A stretch of 64,000 nt of DNA, from contig JBBDLF010000001.1 in assembly GCA_040879025.1 (NCBI GenBank), forward strand, positions 62,001 through 126,000, read 5' to 3'. The DNA comes from JBBDLF01 sp040879025. Its GTDB lineage: Bacteria; Pseudomonadota; Gammaproteobacteria; Pseudomonadales; Pseudohongiellaceae. Within the stretch, counting starts at the first letter, position 1. Every line of letters begins with the position of its first letter. Below, one piece after another: positions 19,062 through 28,235 of this stretch. Below the pieces are notes generated by a model, which was not told the origin of the DNA, did no database searches, and saw nothing but the letters and a program-made list of their open reading frames with translations. The position numbers were made by a program, and so were the translations under genes.

Positions 19062-20362
19062 ATACTTTGCGATGCTCCATGAAAATAAAACGCTCGCTGC
19101 TCCCTCTGCTCCCTCTGCTCTCATTGTCGCTGTTCTCCTGTCAGCCGGAGCGGTCCCGTTTTGATCCGGCTGAGTCTCCAGCCCCATTACCGGGTTCGGA
19201 GACTTCGTTCGAAGATTATCTTGCCACTACCTCTGACTACATTGCCACGCAATTGAGCGAACGCGTGTTTGCCACCGACCCGGCACCCTTTGGAGAAGGT
19301 TATTCGCTTGAGACCGTAGTGCAAATGCGTTCGCCCTTTCAAATCAACCCAACCCCGGATGCCTGCACAGATTCGGGCGCAGGGGCGGGAATGGGTTTTC
19401 TGATGGTGCATGGTCTGAGCGATTCTCCCTACTTGTTGAAATCAGTCGCGGATTCGCTGTCCGAACGTTATCCCTGCGCACTCATCAGGGGGCTGCTGAC
19501 TCCCGGTCACGGGACAGTGCCGGGTGACCTTCTTTCCGTGGACCGGGACGACTGGCTGGCTCTGCTGGACTGGGCGGTGAACGGTTTCTCCGGACAGGTC
19601 AATTCGCTCTACCTGGTCGGTTATTCCAACGGCGGCACGCTGGCAGTCAATTATTTGCATCAACAGCCCCGGCGTACGGCACTGATACAGGGCCTTATCC
19701 TGCTGTCACCCGGCCTGAAGACGCACAGCGAAATGGCCTGGCTGACACCGTGGATGCGTTACCTGCGTTCCTGGGTCAATCAGAGTGACGATACCGATGC
19801 GGTCAAGTACGAATCGTTTCCCATGCACGCCGCCGCGGAATTCTACCTGCTGACCCGTCCATTGTTCGACGAAGATTTCAGAATCAGCGATATGCCGGTT
19901 TTTATGGCGGTCAGCGCGGACGACACCACCGTTCAGAGCCAGTTCGCCGCCGAATTTTTCTGTACCCGAATCGACAGCGAAAAACGCACAATGCTGTGGT
20001 TGCATTCATCCATTACCGACGTAAGACCACAGACAAATTGCCCGGAAATTGAAATGCTTGCCGTCCCGGAACAGTTTGAATCGGTTGTCAGCTATTCCCA
20101 TGTGGGTCTTACACTGCCTCCTGACGACAGGCATTATGGAACGGAAGGGGCTTACCCTGTGTGTACCGCCTACCAGCAAACGCCGGACGATTATCGGGGA
20201 TGTCGTGATGGCACAGAGGGAATTGTGTACGGTGAAAACACAATTCGTGACGAATCCGGACGCTATGACGGCAAACTGGTGCGCCGCACCAGCTTCAATC
20301 CCGCCTACCGGCAGATGATAGACAGAATAGGCTGTTTCATCGATGAAAACTGCCCGCGCTGA
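19058..20362 (+). CDS. probable lipoprotein alpha/beta hydrolase
   Basis: A 434-residue protein. The N-terminus is a strong hydrophobic signal ending in a Cys (LSLFSC), so it is probably a lipoprotein. The nucleophile elbow is GYSNGG, preceded by the oxyanion region MVHGLSDSPYLLK. A conserved-looking Asp (MAVSADDTTV) and His (YSHVGLT) could complete the triad. A second ATG 21 bp downstream gives a shorter signal. The start overlaps der by 4 bp, so it is co-translated. The substrate is unknown; it resembles serine-carboxylesterase-like proteins. Confidence 0.8.
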   Translation: MNTLRCSMKIKRSLLPLLPLLSLSLFSCQPERSRFDPAESPAPLPGSETSFEDYLATTSDYIATQLSERVFATDPAPFGEGYSLETVVQMRSPFQINPTPDACTDSGAGAGMGFLMVHGLSDSPYLLKSVADSLSERYPCALIRGLLTPGHGTVPGDLLSVDRDDWLALLDWAVNGFSGQVNSLYLVGYSNGGTLAVNYLHQQPRRTALIQGLILLSPGLKTHSEMAWLTPWMRYLRSWVNQSDDTDAVKYESFPMHAAAEFYLLTRPLFDEDFRISDMPVFMAVSADDTTVQSQFAAEFFCTRIDSEKRTMLWLHSSITDVRPQTNCPEIEMLAVPEQFESVVSYSHVGLTLPPDDRHYGTEGAYPVCTAYQQTPDDYRGCRDGTEGIVYGENTIRDESGRYDGKLVRRTSFNPAYRQMIDRIGCFIDENCPR

Positions 20363-21335
20363 GACAGCCGTGACGCCGGATGACATCGAGCGGGCGCACC
20401 GCCGCCTGACAGATCTGGTTGTACGAACGCCGCTGTTGGCCAGCCACGCACTGGATGCTCTTACCGGTGGGCATATTCATATCAAGGCGGAAAACCTGCA
20501 AAGAGTCGGCGCGTTCAAGATTCGTGGCGCCTGCAACCGGCTGAGTCAGCTGAGTGCCGCTGAAAAGCAACGGGGGGTGGTTGCCTTCTCCTCCGGCAAT
20601 CATTCCCAGGGAGTCGCTTGCGCGGCACAGATACTTGACATGCAAGCGACTCTGGTGATGCCGTCCGATGCGCCACAGGTGAAAATTGACGGCACCCGGG
20701 GTTACGGTGCCGACATTCGGTTTTATGACAGAGAAACTGAAGATCGCGAGCAGCTCTGCCGGGAATTGGCGGAACGAAGCGGAGCGGTGGTGGTGCCGGC
20801 TTATGATGATCCGGACGTGATTGCGGGGCAAGGGACATGCGGTTTCGAGATTCAGGGACAACTGGCGGGTCGGGTTCCGGACATGTTGTTGTGTCCCTGC
20901 GGGGGAGGCGGATTGTTGGCGGGCACTGCGACCGCCCTGCGTGCCGCTTTCCCGGAGATGGAAGTCTGGGGTGTCGAACCGGAAGGATTCGAGGACCATC
21001 GTTTATCACTCGCAACCGGCCAGCGCGTTGCATTGCGGGGGGAGCGGCACTCATTTTGCGACGCATTGCTGGCGCGGATGCCCGGTGAACTGACGTGGGC
21101 AATCAATAGCCGGCTCGCCAGCGGCTTTTTAGCGGTGTCCGATGACGATGTCGCCTACGCCATCAGCTATGCCTGGCGTTATCTGAAACTGGTGCTTGAG
21201 CCGGGGGGTGCCGTCGCGCTGGCCGCGTTGTTGCGCCGCAAGATCGATGTGACCGGCCAGAGGGTCTGCATCGTACTGTCTGGCGGCAATATCGACGGGA
21301 CACTGTTCACGCAATGCCTGCAACGGTATGCTTGA
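20343..21335 (+). CDS. PLP-dependent threonine/serine dehydratase family enzyme
   Basis: A 330-residue fold-type II PLP enzyme. The Schiff-base lysine is K59 in GAFKIRGA, followed by SSGNHSQG, and the phosphate-binding loop is CGGGGLLAGTA. It lacks the C-terminal ACT-type regulatory domain of biosynthetic IlvA, so it is closer to catabolic threonine dehydratase (TdcB) or serine racemase. It overlaps the upstream hydrolase gene by 20 bp. Substrate preference cannot be read from the sequence. Confidence 0.85.
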   Translation: MKTARAETAVTPDDIERAHRRLTDLVVRTPLLASHALDALTGGHIHIKAENLQRVGAFKIRGACNRLSQLSAAEKQRGVVAFSSGNHSQGVACAAQILDMQATLVMPSDAPQVKIDGTRGYGADIRFYDRETEDREQLCRELAERSGAVVVPAYDDPDVIAGQGTCGFEIQGQLAGRVPDMLLCPCGGGGLLAGTATALRAAFPEMEVWGVEPEGFEDHRLSLATGQRVALRGERHSFCDALLARMPGELTWAINSRLASGFLAVSDDDVAYAISYAWRYLKLVLEPGGAVALAALLRRKIDVTGQRVCIVLSGGNIDGTLFTQCLQRYA

Positions 21336-21397
21336 TCCAGGTTTTACTCCGGGTTTAAAGCACCGGTTACCACACGGTTTAGCAAAAGGAGAAACGG

Positions 21398-22858
21398 ATG
21401 AAAACACAACTGTCCGCAGCAGTAGTGTTCGGTAGCCTGCTGTTCCTGCCGGGCTTTCTGGTTGTCGCGCCCGCGGCGGCGCAGGATGCCGCGGCCTGTC
21501 AGGACCAGTTGGACTGCGCATCGTCATGGGTGGGTTTGTCGGGGCAGGAGCGGGACACTGTTTTCGCCTTTGCCGAGGACTACAAGGCCTTTATCCATCG
21601 GGCCAGGACCGAACTCAGCTTTGTCACGGAGGCCATTGCATTTGCGGAGGAGAATGGTTTTACCGAACTCAGCGGAAATTCACGCCTTGCAGCCGGTGAT
21701 CGATATTATGAGGTGAACCGCGACCGTACCATCAGTTTGATGGTGATCGGGGAGCGTCCAATGGCGGAGGGTTTTCATATCATCGGTGCCCATATCGATT
21801 CACCGCGGCTCGAGTTAAAGGGGAGGCCGGTGTATCAGGATGGCGAATTCGCCTTGTTTCAGACCAATTATCACGGTGGCATCAAGTACCATCAATGGAC
21901 CAATCTGCCACTGGCATTGATAGGCCGGGTCGATCGCAAGGACGGCAGTGTTGTCGATATCAATCTGGGGCTTTCACCGGAAGATCCGATTTTCATGATA
22001 GCGGAGCTGTCGCCCCATGTGGACCGCGGCCGAGGTAGCCGGAGCCTGGATGAATTTATTGGACCGGAAGATCTCGATCCCATAGTCGGCCACCTGCCTG
22101 ACGCCTCAGGTAACGGAATTGAGGAACAGGTGTTTGAGTTTTTGCGGAGCAACTACGATATTACACCGGCGGATCTGGTGTCGGCCGAACTGGCGCTGGT
22201 TCCGGCCGGTCACCCCAGAGACATGGGATTTGATCGCGGGTTGATTGCGGCATACGGACAGGATGATCGGCTCGCGGCATACACCACGATGCGAGCCCTG
22301 GCGGAAATCGATACTCCGCGACAAACTGCGGTGGCGTATCTGGTTGACAACGAGGAAGTGGGCAATCGCAACAATACCGGCGCGGCATCTTCGTATTTTG
22401 CCGACCTGTTATCAAGGCTGCTCTATGGTGAACTGCAGGACGAGTACCGGGAATTCATGTTGCGCCAGGCCATGAGTCATACCCGCTTCGTTTCCATCGA
22501 CGTGAATCCCGGAGTCAATCCGATGAATCCGGGAGTCTGGGAACTGGGTAACGCGCCGCGGCTGGGTTATGGCATCAATATCAAGCTGTATGGCCAGGGC
22601 AATAACGCCAATTCCGAATTTGTCGCCTGGACACGGCACCTGCTGGATGGCAACAACATACCGTGGCAGACTTCAACTTACCGTGTAGGCAGTGCCGGTG
22701 GAGGAACCATCGGCGGCCTGTTTTCTGAACAGAACATCGAAGTGATTGACTTCGGCGTGCCGCTGCTGTCTATTCACACACCTTATGCGGTCAGTTCCAA
22801 GGTGGATGTGCATAACCTGTACCGGGCAGCGTTGGCATTCTATAGTGTCAGGGAGTGA
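21398..22858 (+). CDS. M18-family aminopeptidase with a signal peptide
   Basis: A 486-residue metallopeptidase. M18 metal-ligand motifs are visible: GAHIDSPRLELK, VDNEEVGNRNNTGA, and a C-terminal IHTPYAVSSKVDVHNLY. M18 enzymes usually have 430-480 residues and are cytosolic or vacuolar. This one begins with a clear signal peptide (cleavage near APAAAQ, residue 28), which points to the periplasm. An extra Cys pair (CQDQLDC) follows the cleavage site. It has a good ribosome site and stands alone, facing the convergent DoxX gene. Confidence 0.85.
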   Translation: MKTQLSAAVVFGSLLFLPGFLVVAPAAAQDAAACQDQLDCASSWVGLSGQERDTVFAFAEDYKAFIHRARTELSFVTEAIAFAEENGFTELSGNSRLAAGDRYYEVNRDRTISLMVIGERPMAEGFHIIGAHIDSPRLELKGRPVYQDGEFALFQTNYHGGIKYHQWTNLPLALIGRVDRKDGSVVDINLGLSPEDPIFMIAELSPHVDRGRGSRSLDEFIGPEDLDPIVGHLPDASGNGIEEQVFEFLRSNYDITPADLVSAELALVPAGHPRDMGFDRGLIAAYGQDDRLAAYTTMRALAEIDTPRQTAVAYLVDNEEVGNRNNTGAASSYFADLLSRLLYGELQDEYREFMLRQAMSHTRFVSIDVNPGVNPMNPGVWELGNAPRLGYGINIKLYGQGNNANSEFVAWTRHLLDGNNIPWQTSTYRVGSAGGGTIGGLFSEQNIEVIDFGVPLLSIHTPYAVSSKVDVHNLYRAALAFYSVRE

Positions 22859-22882
22859 GAATCTGTCAGGGAACCCTGGCCA

Positions 22883-23401
22883 TCAGCCGACGCCGGACAT
22901 CTCCCGAACCTGCTGTTGTTCCCTGTTCCTTTTCGCCTGTCTGCGACGGGACAGCCAATTGTCGAGGCTGTAGGGGCCGGCACCATAGGAAAACAGCACC
23001 AGAAACACCAGGAAATACAGGGCGGCGAGTTCACCGTTGTTCAGTGTAGGAAACCACGCCAGGTGTGCGGTGAGATAGGCCATCAGCATCAGGACCGCGG
23101 CGGTCAGGGCGGTCCACTGGGTATACAGGCCCACCAGAAGCAGTAATCCGCCGAAGAATTCAATCACTGCGGCTATGAACAGACAATTGATAGCCAGAGG
23201 CATGGGCAATGAGATCAGTTCTCCGATGGAGATTGCCGTCATTCCCCCGCCGCGAAAGGGCTGTGGATTGGCACCAAACAATTTGGTGTAGCCATGTGTG
23301 ATGAACATGGCGGCACTGCCCACACGAAACAGCGTCCAGGCAGGATATTCAAGGGACTGTGCCAGATCAGTGAACTTGTTGTTGATCGCTTTCAATACCA
23401 T
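22883..23401 (-). CDS. DoxX-family inner-membrane protein
   Basis: A 172-residue protein with four hydrophobic helices and the DoxX-type start (TLFRVGSAAMFITHGYTKLFG). Longer in-frame starts exist, but this ATG has GGGAGA upstream and gives the usual family length. Relatives (DoxX, YphA, MauE-like) have diverse or unknown roles in redox or membrane processes. The C-terminus is basic and cytoplasmic. It converges with the aminopeptidase gene; a small hairpin (CAGGG/CCCTG, about 22866-22877) lies between them. Confidence 0.85.
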   Translation of the reverse strand: MVLKAINNKFTDLAQSLEYPAWTLFRVGSAAMFITHGYTKLFGANPQPFRGGGMTAISIGELISLPMPLAINCLFIAAVIEFFGGLLLLVGLYTQWTALTAAVLMLMAYLTAHLAWFPTLNNGELAALYFLVFLVLFSYGAGPYSLDNWLSRRRQAKRNREQQQVREMSGVG

Positions 23402-23512
23402 GTCGCTTCTCCCGGGTTGCCTGGCAGGGCGTGGCCTGCTTTGGTTTTGTATCGGCATTTGTACTGAAAACTGTGGGGTTGACCCACACGAATAACGGGG
23501 ATTGCGCTACAC

Positions 23513-24229
23513 ATGAAAAAAGATTTCCTGATCATTAAAACCGGCAATACCGTCTCGCGTTTACTCAAGACCGGTGAGGACTTCGAGGACTGGATTATTG
23601 CCGGCACCGGCCTGGAGCCCCAACGTTTTATCACCGCATCGATTTTTCAGGGGGAGCCTTTGCCTGATCAGGAAGGCCTGAAAGGCATCTTTATAACCGG
23701 GTCGCCCGCCTATCTGACCGATGGAGCCGGCTGGAATCAGGTGGCGGCGAAATATCTGCGCGATGCGGCGGCAACTGAAATCCCTGTGCTGGGTATCTGT
23801 TATGGACACCAGCTTCTGGCGTTTGCTTTCGGTGGAGAAGTCGGTTTTCATCCCCGTGGGCGTGAAATGGGAACGACCATGCTGACGTTGCTGGCGCCGG
23901 CGGCCACGGATATTCTGTTTCAGGGACTTCCACCAACCTTCCCGGTTTCGGTGTCCCACCAGCAGACTGTCACCCGGCTGCCGGCGCAGGCTGTCTTGTT
24001 GGCGCGCAACGAACTGGAACCTCACCATGCGTTCCGTTTGGGCAGCAAAGCCTGGGGTGTCCAGTTTCATCCGGAGTTTTCTGCTGCCATCACGCGAGCT
24101 TATCTGGCAGAGCGGGCGGATACCTTGCGTGAAGAGGGACATAATCCGGAAGCTCTCGCGGCAGCGGTGCGGGAGACTCCGCACAGCGCGTCCCTGCTGC
24201 GAAGATTCGTTCAAATCGCTCGGTGCTGA
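23513..24229 (+). CDS. class I glutamine amidotransferase domain protein
   Basis: A 238-residue stand-alone amidotransferase domain. The nucleophile is C96 in GICYGHQLLA, and the HPEF motif (in VQFHPEFSAA) supplies the catalytic His and Glu. It resembles the GMP-synthase-like amidotransferases (COG0518) that act alone on unknown glutamyl substrates. It has its own start region divergent from the DoxX gene. No synthase subunit is adjacent. Confidence 0.85.
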   Translation: MKKDFLIIKTGNTVSRLLKTGEDFEDWIIAGTGLEPQRFITASIFQGEPLPDQEGLKGIFITGSPAYLTDGAGWNQVAAKYLRDAAATEIPVLGICYGHQLLAFAFGGEVGFHPRGREMGTTMLTLLAPAATDILFQGLPPTFPVSVSHQQTVTRLPAQAVLLARNELEPHHAFRLGSKAWGVQFHPEFSAAITRAYLAERADTLREEGHNPEALAAAVRETPHSASLLRRFVQIARC

Positions 24230-24245
24230 ACCCTGCCGGCCCAGG

Positions 24246-24950
24246 TCAGGATGCAGCAGGGACGACCGCGTCCTCGACCAGATCCACCAGCCGGCTGACA
24301 CTGGGTGGTGACGTCAAGCGACCGTTGATGAACAGGGTCGGGGTGGAACGCACGCCGGCCTGATTGCCACCCCGCTGGTCTGCTCGCAGCTTTTGAATGA
24401 CCTCTTCGGAACCGATGTCGCCATGAAGCTGCTCCAGGTCCAGGTTAAGTTCCAGCGCGTAACTGTCGAATTCATCCTCGACATTGAGCAATCCTGCCCA
24501 TACCGGTTGATTGGCGAACAATATATCGTGCATTTCCCAGAACCGGCCCTGGCGCGCCGCCGCTTCCGCATAAAGGGATGCCGTCCAGGAATTGGGGTGG
24601 GCTTCCGTGATGGGGTAGTGCCGGAATATCAAATGCGCCTTGTCGCGTATTTGTGGCCAGGCCCGGGTGATAACCTGGTTTTCGTTGGCACAGGCCGGGC
24701 ATTGAAAATCCGCGTAAACAGTGATGGTAACCGGCGTGTCAGGATTGCCGCGGATATGATCATTGGGAGCAACTTCCACCGGCGCATAAGTGGGCGCCTG
24801 GGAGACCAGGGCATACGCGCCCAACAGTATGAATGCCGGCAGCACCAGAAACAGGGCAACTTTTCCCAATATCCGCTGGGTTTTTTGTCGCTGTTCCGCG
24901 GCCTTTTGCTTTTGTTCTCGTCTCTTTCTCTGCTGATCTCGCTTGCTCAT
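24246..24950 (-). CDS. membrane-anchored DsbA-like thiol oxidoreductase
   Basis: About 234 residues from the ATG at 24950; an upstream in-frame ATG at 25025 is less likely. A very basic, Gln/Lys-rich cytoplasmic start (SKRDQQRKRREQKQK) is followed by one transmembrane helix (about 27-48). The periplasmic thioredoxin fold carries the active-site CPAC and the cis-Pro region GVRSTPTLFING. It belongs to the DsbA/BdbD-like (Thioredoxin_4) family and probably makes or shuffles disulfides. It converges with the amidotransferase gene. Confidence 0.85.
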   Translation of the reverse strand: MSKRDQQRKRREQKQKAAEQRQKTQRILGKVALFLVLPAFILLGAYALVSQAPTYAPVEVAPNDHIRGNPDTPVTITVYADFQCPACANENQVITRAWPQIRDKAHLIFRHYPITEAHPNSWTASLYAEAAARQGRFWEMHDILFANQPVWAGLLNVEDEFDSYALELNLDLEQLHGDIGSEEVIQKLRADQRGGNQAGVRSTPTLFINGRLTSPPSVSRLVDLVEDAVVPAAS

Positions 24951-25099
24951 ACCTGTCAATACCCTTCGCTGAATCGCTTGATCTTTCGGAAAGCCTTGAT
25001 GACTTTCGGCGATTTGAGGTTCCAACTATAATCGTATTGAATGCCCAGGCAAAGAGCGACTGGAGAAATCGTCAGCGGGGCAGCGTGACAGCGGTGATA

Positions 25100-25435
25100 T
25101 CAGACGACGAAGGCGTAGACAAATTTAGAGCCGATGTGAATTCCCTGGTCCTGGTGGACACCGATCCAGCCTTCACACTTGCTGTAATCCGTAACCCAGT
25201 GCAGCACAGTTTCCACCAGGCCGAGCAGCAGGCTGTTGGTTATCAGAAACACAATCCCGCCGTGTACCAGTGCGTGGGCCGTCAGCCAGTAATACCAGCA
25301 TGGAAACAGACTGTGCTCCCGGTCGTGGATCTTGTCATTGCGATTTTTGCCATACCCCATGGCTTCCGGCTGCAATACGAAATCACCCAGCGCATGACCG
25401 GATATCAGCAAGAAAAGCGTTTCCACCATTGGCAT
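25100..25435 (-). CDS. DUF3307-type small membrane protein
   Basis: About 111 residues with two or three hydrophobic helices. The N-terminus (LFLLISGHALGDFVLQ) and the HALVHGG motif match DUF3307 proteins, which are integral membrane proteins of unknown function. The ATG at 25435 has GGGGAGAA upstream; another ATG lies two codons later. The gene stands alone. Confidence 0.7.
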   Translation of the reverse strand: MPMVETLFLLISGHALGDFVLQPEAMGYGKNRNDKIHDREHSLFPCWYYWLTAHALVHGGIVFLITNSLLLGLVETVLHWVTDYSKCEGWIGVHQDQGIHIGSKFVYAFVV

Positions 25436-25791
25436 CTGTTTTCTCCCCGGATTTGTTCCGGCCACTCGGTGAGTGTCTGAGCATCAGCCCTGTACCAGAG
25501 GTTTTCCTGTACACTAACACCGGTGCATATGGCGCATTGTAATCACAATCCGGTCGCCAATTCACGGGAAATGCTGATGTTGACCCTACTTTATCCCGGG
25601 CTGAGGGATTGGGCGAGAACTTACGGACTGTCAGGGTTTAAAATGTGAAGCCGTTCAAAAACAGGGCATGATAGTCAGACATGGCGAAATTGTGATGTGG
25701 ATTTGTTTTTTGAGGTTTGCCATGTGCTAATGCTCTGTTTGTTTGGCGCTAACACAAGGTTTCTGGTGGCCCCTGACCCGGCAGGCGCGGG
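25436..25791. other. non-coding stretch, no gene seen
   Basis: No convincing reading frame on either strand. An imperfect inverted repeat with CATGGC/GCCATG outer arms spans 25680-25724. The stretch holds the promoter of the DUF3307 gene and the 3' flank of the M23 peptidase gene. Confidence 0.5.
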
Positions 25792-26625
25792 TTAATCAGC
25801 AAGAAACAAAGCAGGATCAACGCGGGTATTGTTCAGGTTAATACTCCAGTGAAGATGCGGTCCGGTAACTCTGCCGGTTTGACCGACCGCACCGATTCGT
25901 TCTCCTGCGCCGACATGAGAGCCTGGCATCACATCAATCGTGTTCATATGGCAATAGAGGCTCAGCAGGCCGTGGCCGTGATCCAGAATGATGGTATTGC
26001 CGTTAAAAAAATAATTACCTGTAGCACGGACTATGCCGGGAGCGGGGGCGTAAATAGGAGTACCTTCACTGGCGGCAATGTCCATACCCGAATGCGGGCT
26101 TCTTGGCTGATCGTTAAAGAAGCGTCGCAGGCCGAAAGAACTGCTCCTTACTCCCTCCACCGGAGTCTGCATTGTAAAGGCCGGCACCAGGCTCTCATCC
26201 CAGTGGGAGAACGCCTCATTCATTTCGGCACTCTCCCGATTGATGCGCACCATATCATCGGCATTCGGATTGACCTGGCGTTCGTTGGTAATGGTCAGTC
26301 TTTGTTCGACATACCGCTTGTCACTTACTGTAAACCGCAATTGTTCCGTACGTCCATTATCAAACACCAGAGTAAAACTTTGAGAGCCCGGGCTCACACT
26401 CAGGGGAATACCGATAACGGCATACTGCTCATCTTCATACTCGGCCAGCATGGCGCGTTGATTCTGGTAGTGTGCTTCAACAGCATGGGTGCCGGTGGGA
26501 ATTACGGCCACGCCTCCCGGTACGGTTGAGGACTCAGGAAGTGAAGCGACGCGCGGAATCTCGGCGACAGCCAGAGGCGCCATGACCATCAATAGCAAGA
26601 CAAACAGATTTGCGGAAATTTTCAT
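25792..26625 (-). CDS. M23-family (LytM-type) peptidase, periplasmic
   Basis: A 277-residue protein with a signal peptide (residues 1-21). A beta-rich domain precedes the LytM domain (about 165-275). Zinc ligands are in HSGMDIAA and the HLHW motif, with the catalytic HGHGL in between, so the domain looks active as an endopeptidase on peptidoglycan cross-links. The start overlaps the xseA stop by 4 bp. Confidence 0.9.
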   Translation of the reverse strand: MKISANLFVLLLMVMAPLAVAEIPRVASLPESSTVPGGVAVIPTGTHAVEAHYQNQRAMLAEYEDEQYAVIGIPLSVSPGSQSFTLVFDNGRTEQLRFTVSDKRYVEQRLTITNERQVNPNADDMVRINRESAEMNEAFSHWDESLVPAFTMQTPVEGVRSSSFGLRRFFNDQPRSPHSGMDIAASEGTPIYAPAPGIVRATGNYFFNGNTIILDHGHGLLSLYCHMNTIDVMPGSHVGAGERIGAVGQTGRVTGPHLHWSINLNNTRVDPALFLAD

Positions 26626-28034
26626 GGCACAGTCGAGTCCTCATCAGGTTCCACAGTATTCACCGTGGAAATGACTTTACCGCGCGCCAGCTTTGAAACA
26701 ACCCGGTCGCCCGGCTTGACCGTGTCAGCGCGTCGTAACACTTCACTGGCTTCATTATAGGTAATACTGTATCCCCTCGCCAAAGTCTGCAAAGGGCTAA
26801 CCCCGTTAAGCCTGGCGCCGGCGTGCTGCAGCCGGCCGGTGAGTTCCCTGAATATCGTCGCCGTGGCGCTGGATAAACGACGTTCAAGGTTGGTCTTTCT
26901 GATCATGCACTGTCGCAGCCGCTGCGCCGGTGAATTGCCCAGCAAGGTTCTGTGCATCTGCGCCAGATGCTGTTTGCGAGAGCCGATCCCCTGTTTGACG
27001 GCACGATGCATTCTGGTTTCCAGGCGGTCGAGAGTCTGGAGGTGGTCCTGTAGTCTACGGCCGGGGTGTTTCAGCTGCCGTTGCAACCAATTGAGTTTCT
27101 GCCGCGCTTGCTGAAAGCGGTTGTTCACAATGCCGAGCAGCGACTGCCTGAAACCGGAGAACTGGGCCAGATAGTCGTCCTGGTCCGGGCTCATCAGTTC
27201 AGCCGCAGCGGTTGGCGTCGGTGCCCGCAGGTCAGCGACGAAGTCGGAAATGGTAAAATCAATCTCATGGCCCACCGCGCTGACCACAGGTAATTTGCTT
27301 CTGAACAGAGCCCGGGCCACCTGTTCTTCATTGAACGCCTGCAAGTCTTCCAGCGATCCGCCGCCACGGCCGACAATCAGTGCTTCCAGGCCCAGCTTAC
27401 CGGCCAGTCGGTTGGCAAGATCAATCGCTGCGGCAATTTCGTCGGCCGCGTTCGCGCCCTGTACGGCGACCGGAATTATGGTGATAGCGGTCGCCGGAAA
27501 ACGCCGCTGAAACGCGGTCAAAATATCCTTGATCGCCGCCCCGGTCGCGGACGTGACGACCCCGACATGGTGATAACAATTATTAATCGCTTGCTTGTGA
27601 TGCGGCTCAAACAGTCCTTCTTCGGCCAACCTGGCCTTGAGTTGCTCGAACGCCTTGCGCAACGCGCCGTCACCGGCCTGTTCCATTGCATCGAGAATCA
27701 GCTGGTACTCCCCGCGCCCTTCATAAATACTCAGACGCCCCTTTACCAGAACCTGCTGACCATTTCGGGGCTTGAAGCTGACTCGTCCGTTGCGATTTCG
27801 GAACATCGCGCACCGAATCTGCGAGCCCGCATCCTTGAGGGTCAGGTACCAGTGTCCGGAGGCCGGCACGGTGAAATTGGATATTTCGGCTTCCACTAGC
27901 ACCGCCGGGAAATGGCTTTCCAGCAGGGAACGGGCCATGCGATTCAGACTGGTTACAGACAGCACATCCCTGGTTTTTCCAGAGCCGGCATCGCTCCCGC
28001 CATCGGGGAAATTGAATTCATCCGCCTGATACAT
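26622..28034 (-). CDS. xseA: exodeoxyribonuclease VII large subunit
   Basis: About 470 residues from the ATG at 28034; the open frame extends further upstream but family similarity starts here. An N-terminal OB fold (VLSVTSLNRMARSLLES, then VEAEISNF) is followed by the catalytic domain with VIVGRGGGSLEDL-like residues and GHEIDFTISD. A long coiled-coil C-terminal region follows, as in E. coli XseA. It degrades single-stranded DNA with the small subunit XseB, which is not in this window. Confidence 0.93.
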   Translation of the reverse strand: MYQADEFNFPDGGSDAGSGKTRDVLSVTSLNRMARSLLESHFPAVLVEAEISNFTVPASGHWYLTLKDAGSQIRCAMFRNRNGRVSFKPRNGQQVLVKGRLSIYEGRGEYQLILDAMEQAGDGALRKAFEQLKARLAEEGLFEPHHKQAINNCYHHVGVVTSATGAAIKDILTAFQRRFPATAITIIPVAVQGANAADEIAAAIDLANRLAGKLGLEALIVGRGGGSLEDLQAFNEEQVARALFRSKLPVVSAVGHEIDFTISDFVADLRAPTPTAAAELMSPDQDDYLAQFSGFRQSLLGIVNNRFQQARQKLNWLQRQLKHPGRRLQDHLQTLDRLETRMHRAVKQGIGSRKQHLAQMHRTLLGNSPAQRLRQCMIRKTNLERRLSSATATIFRELTGRLQHAGARLNGVSPLQTLARGYSITYNEASEVLRRADTVKPGDRVVSKLARGKVISTVNTVEPDEDSTVP

Positions 28035-28235
28035 GGCGTCATCATAACCCAGGGAGCCTCTGAATAACCATGTACCGCCTCCGCGGGCGCTGTCGTGCGC
28101 TGCCGCAAGGCGTCGTGCGCCGCAGCCCTTGCTGTATAATCCGGTCATGATTGCAAAGACGAGGTTGGCGCAAGGCTCCGCCACGACATTTGTCTAACCC
28201 GGAGCGTCATTTTCTGCGGGTACTGGATTTATAGC

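Noticed and set aside
28135..28140. A TATAAT on the plus strand upstream of the HupE/UreJ gene
   Set aside because: No plus-strand gene follows and no -35 is present at proper spacing.
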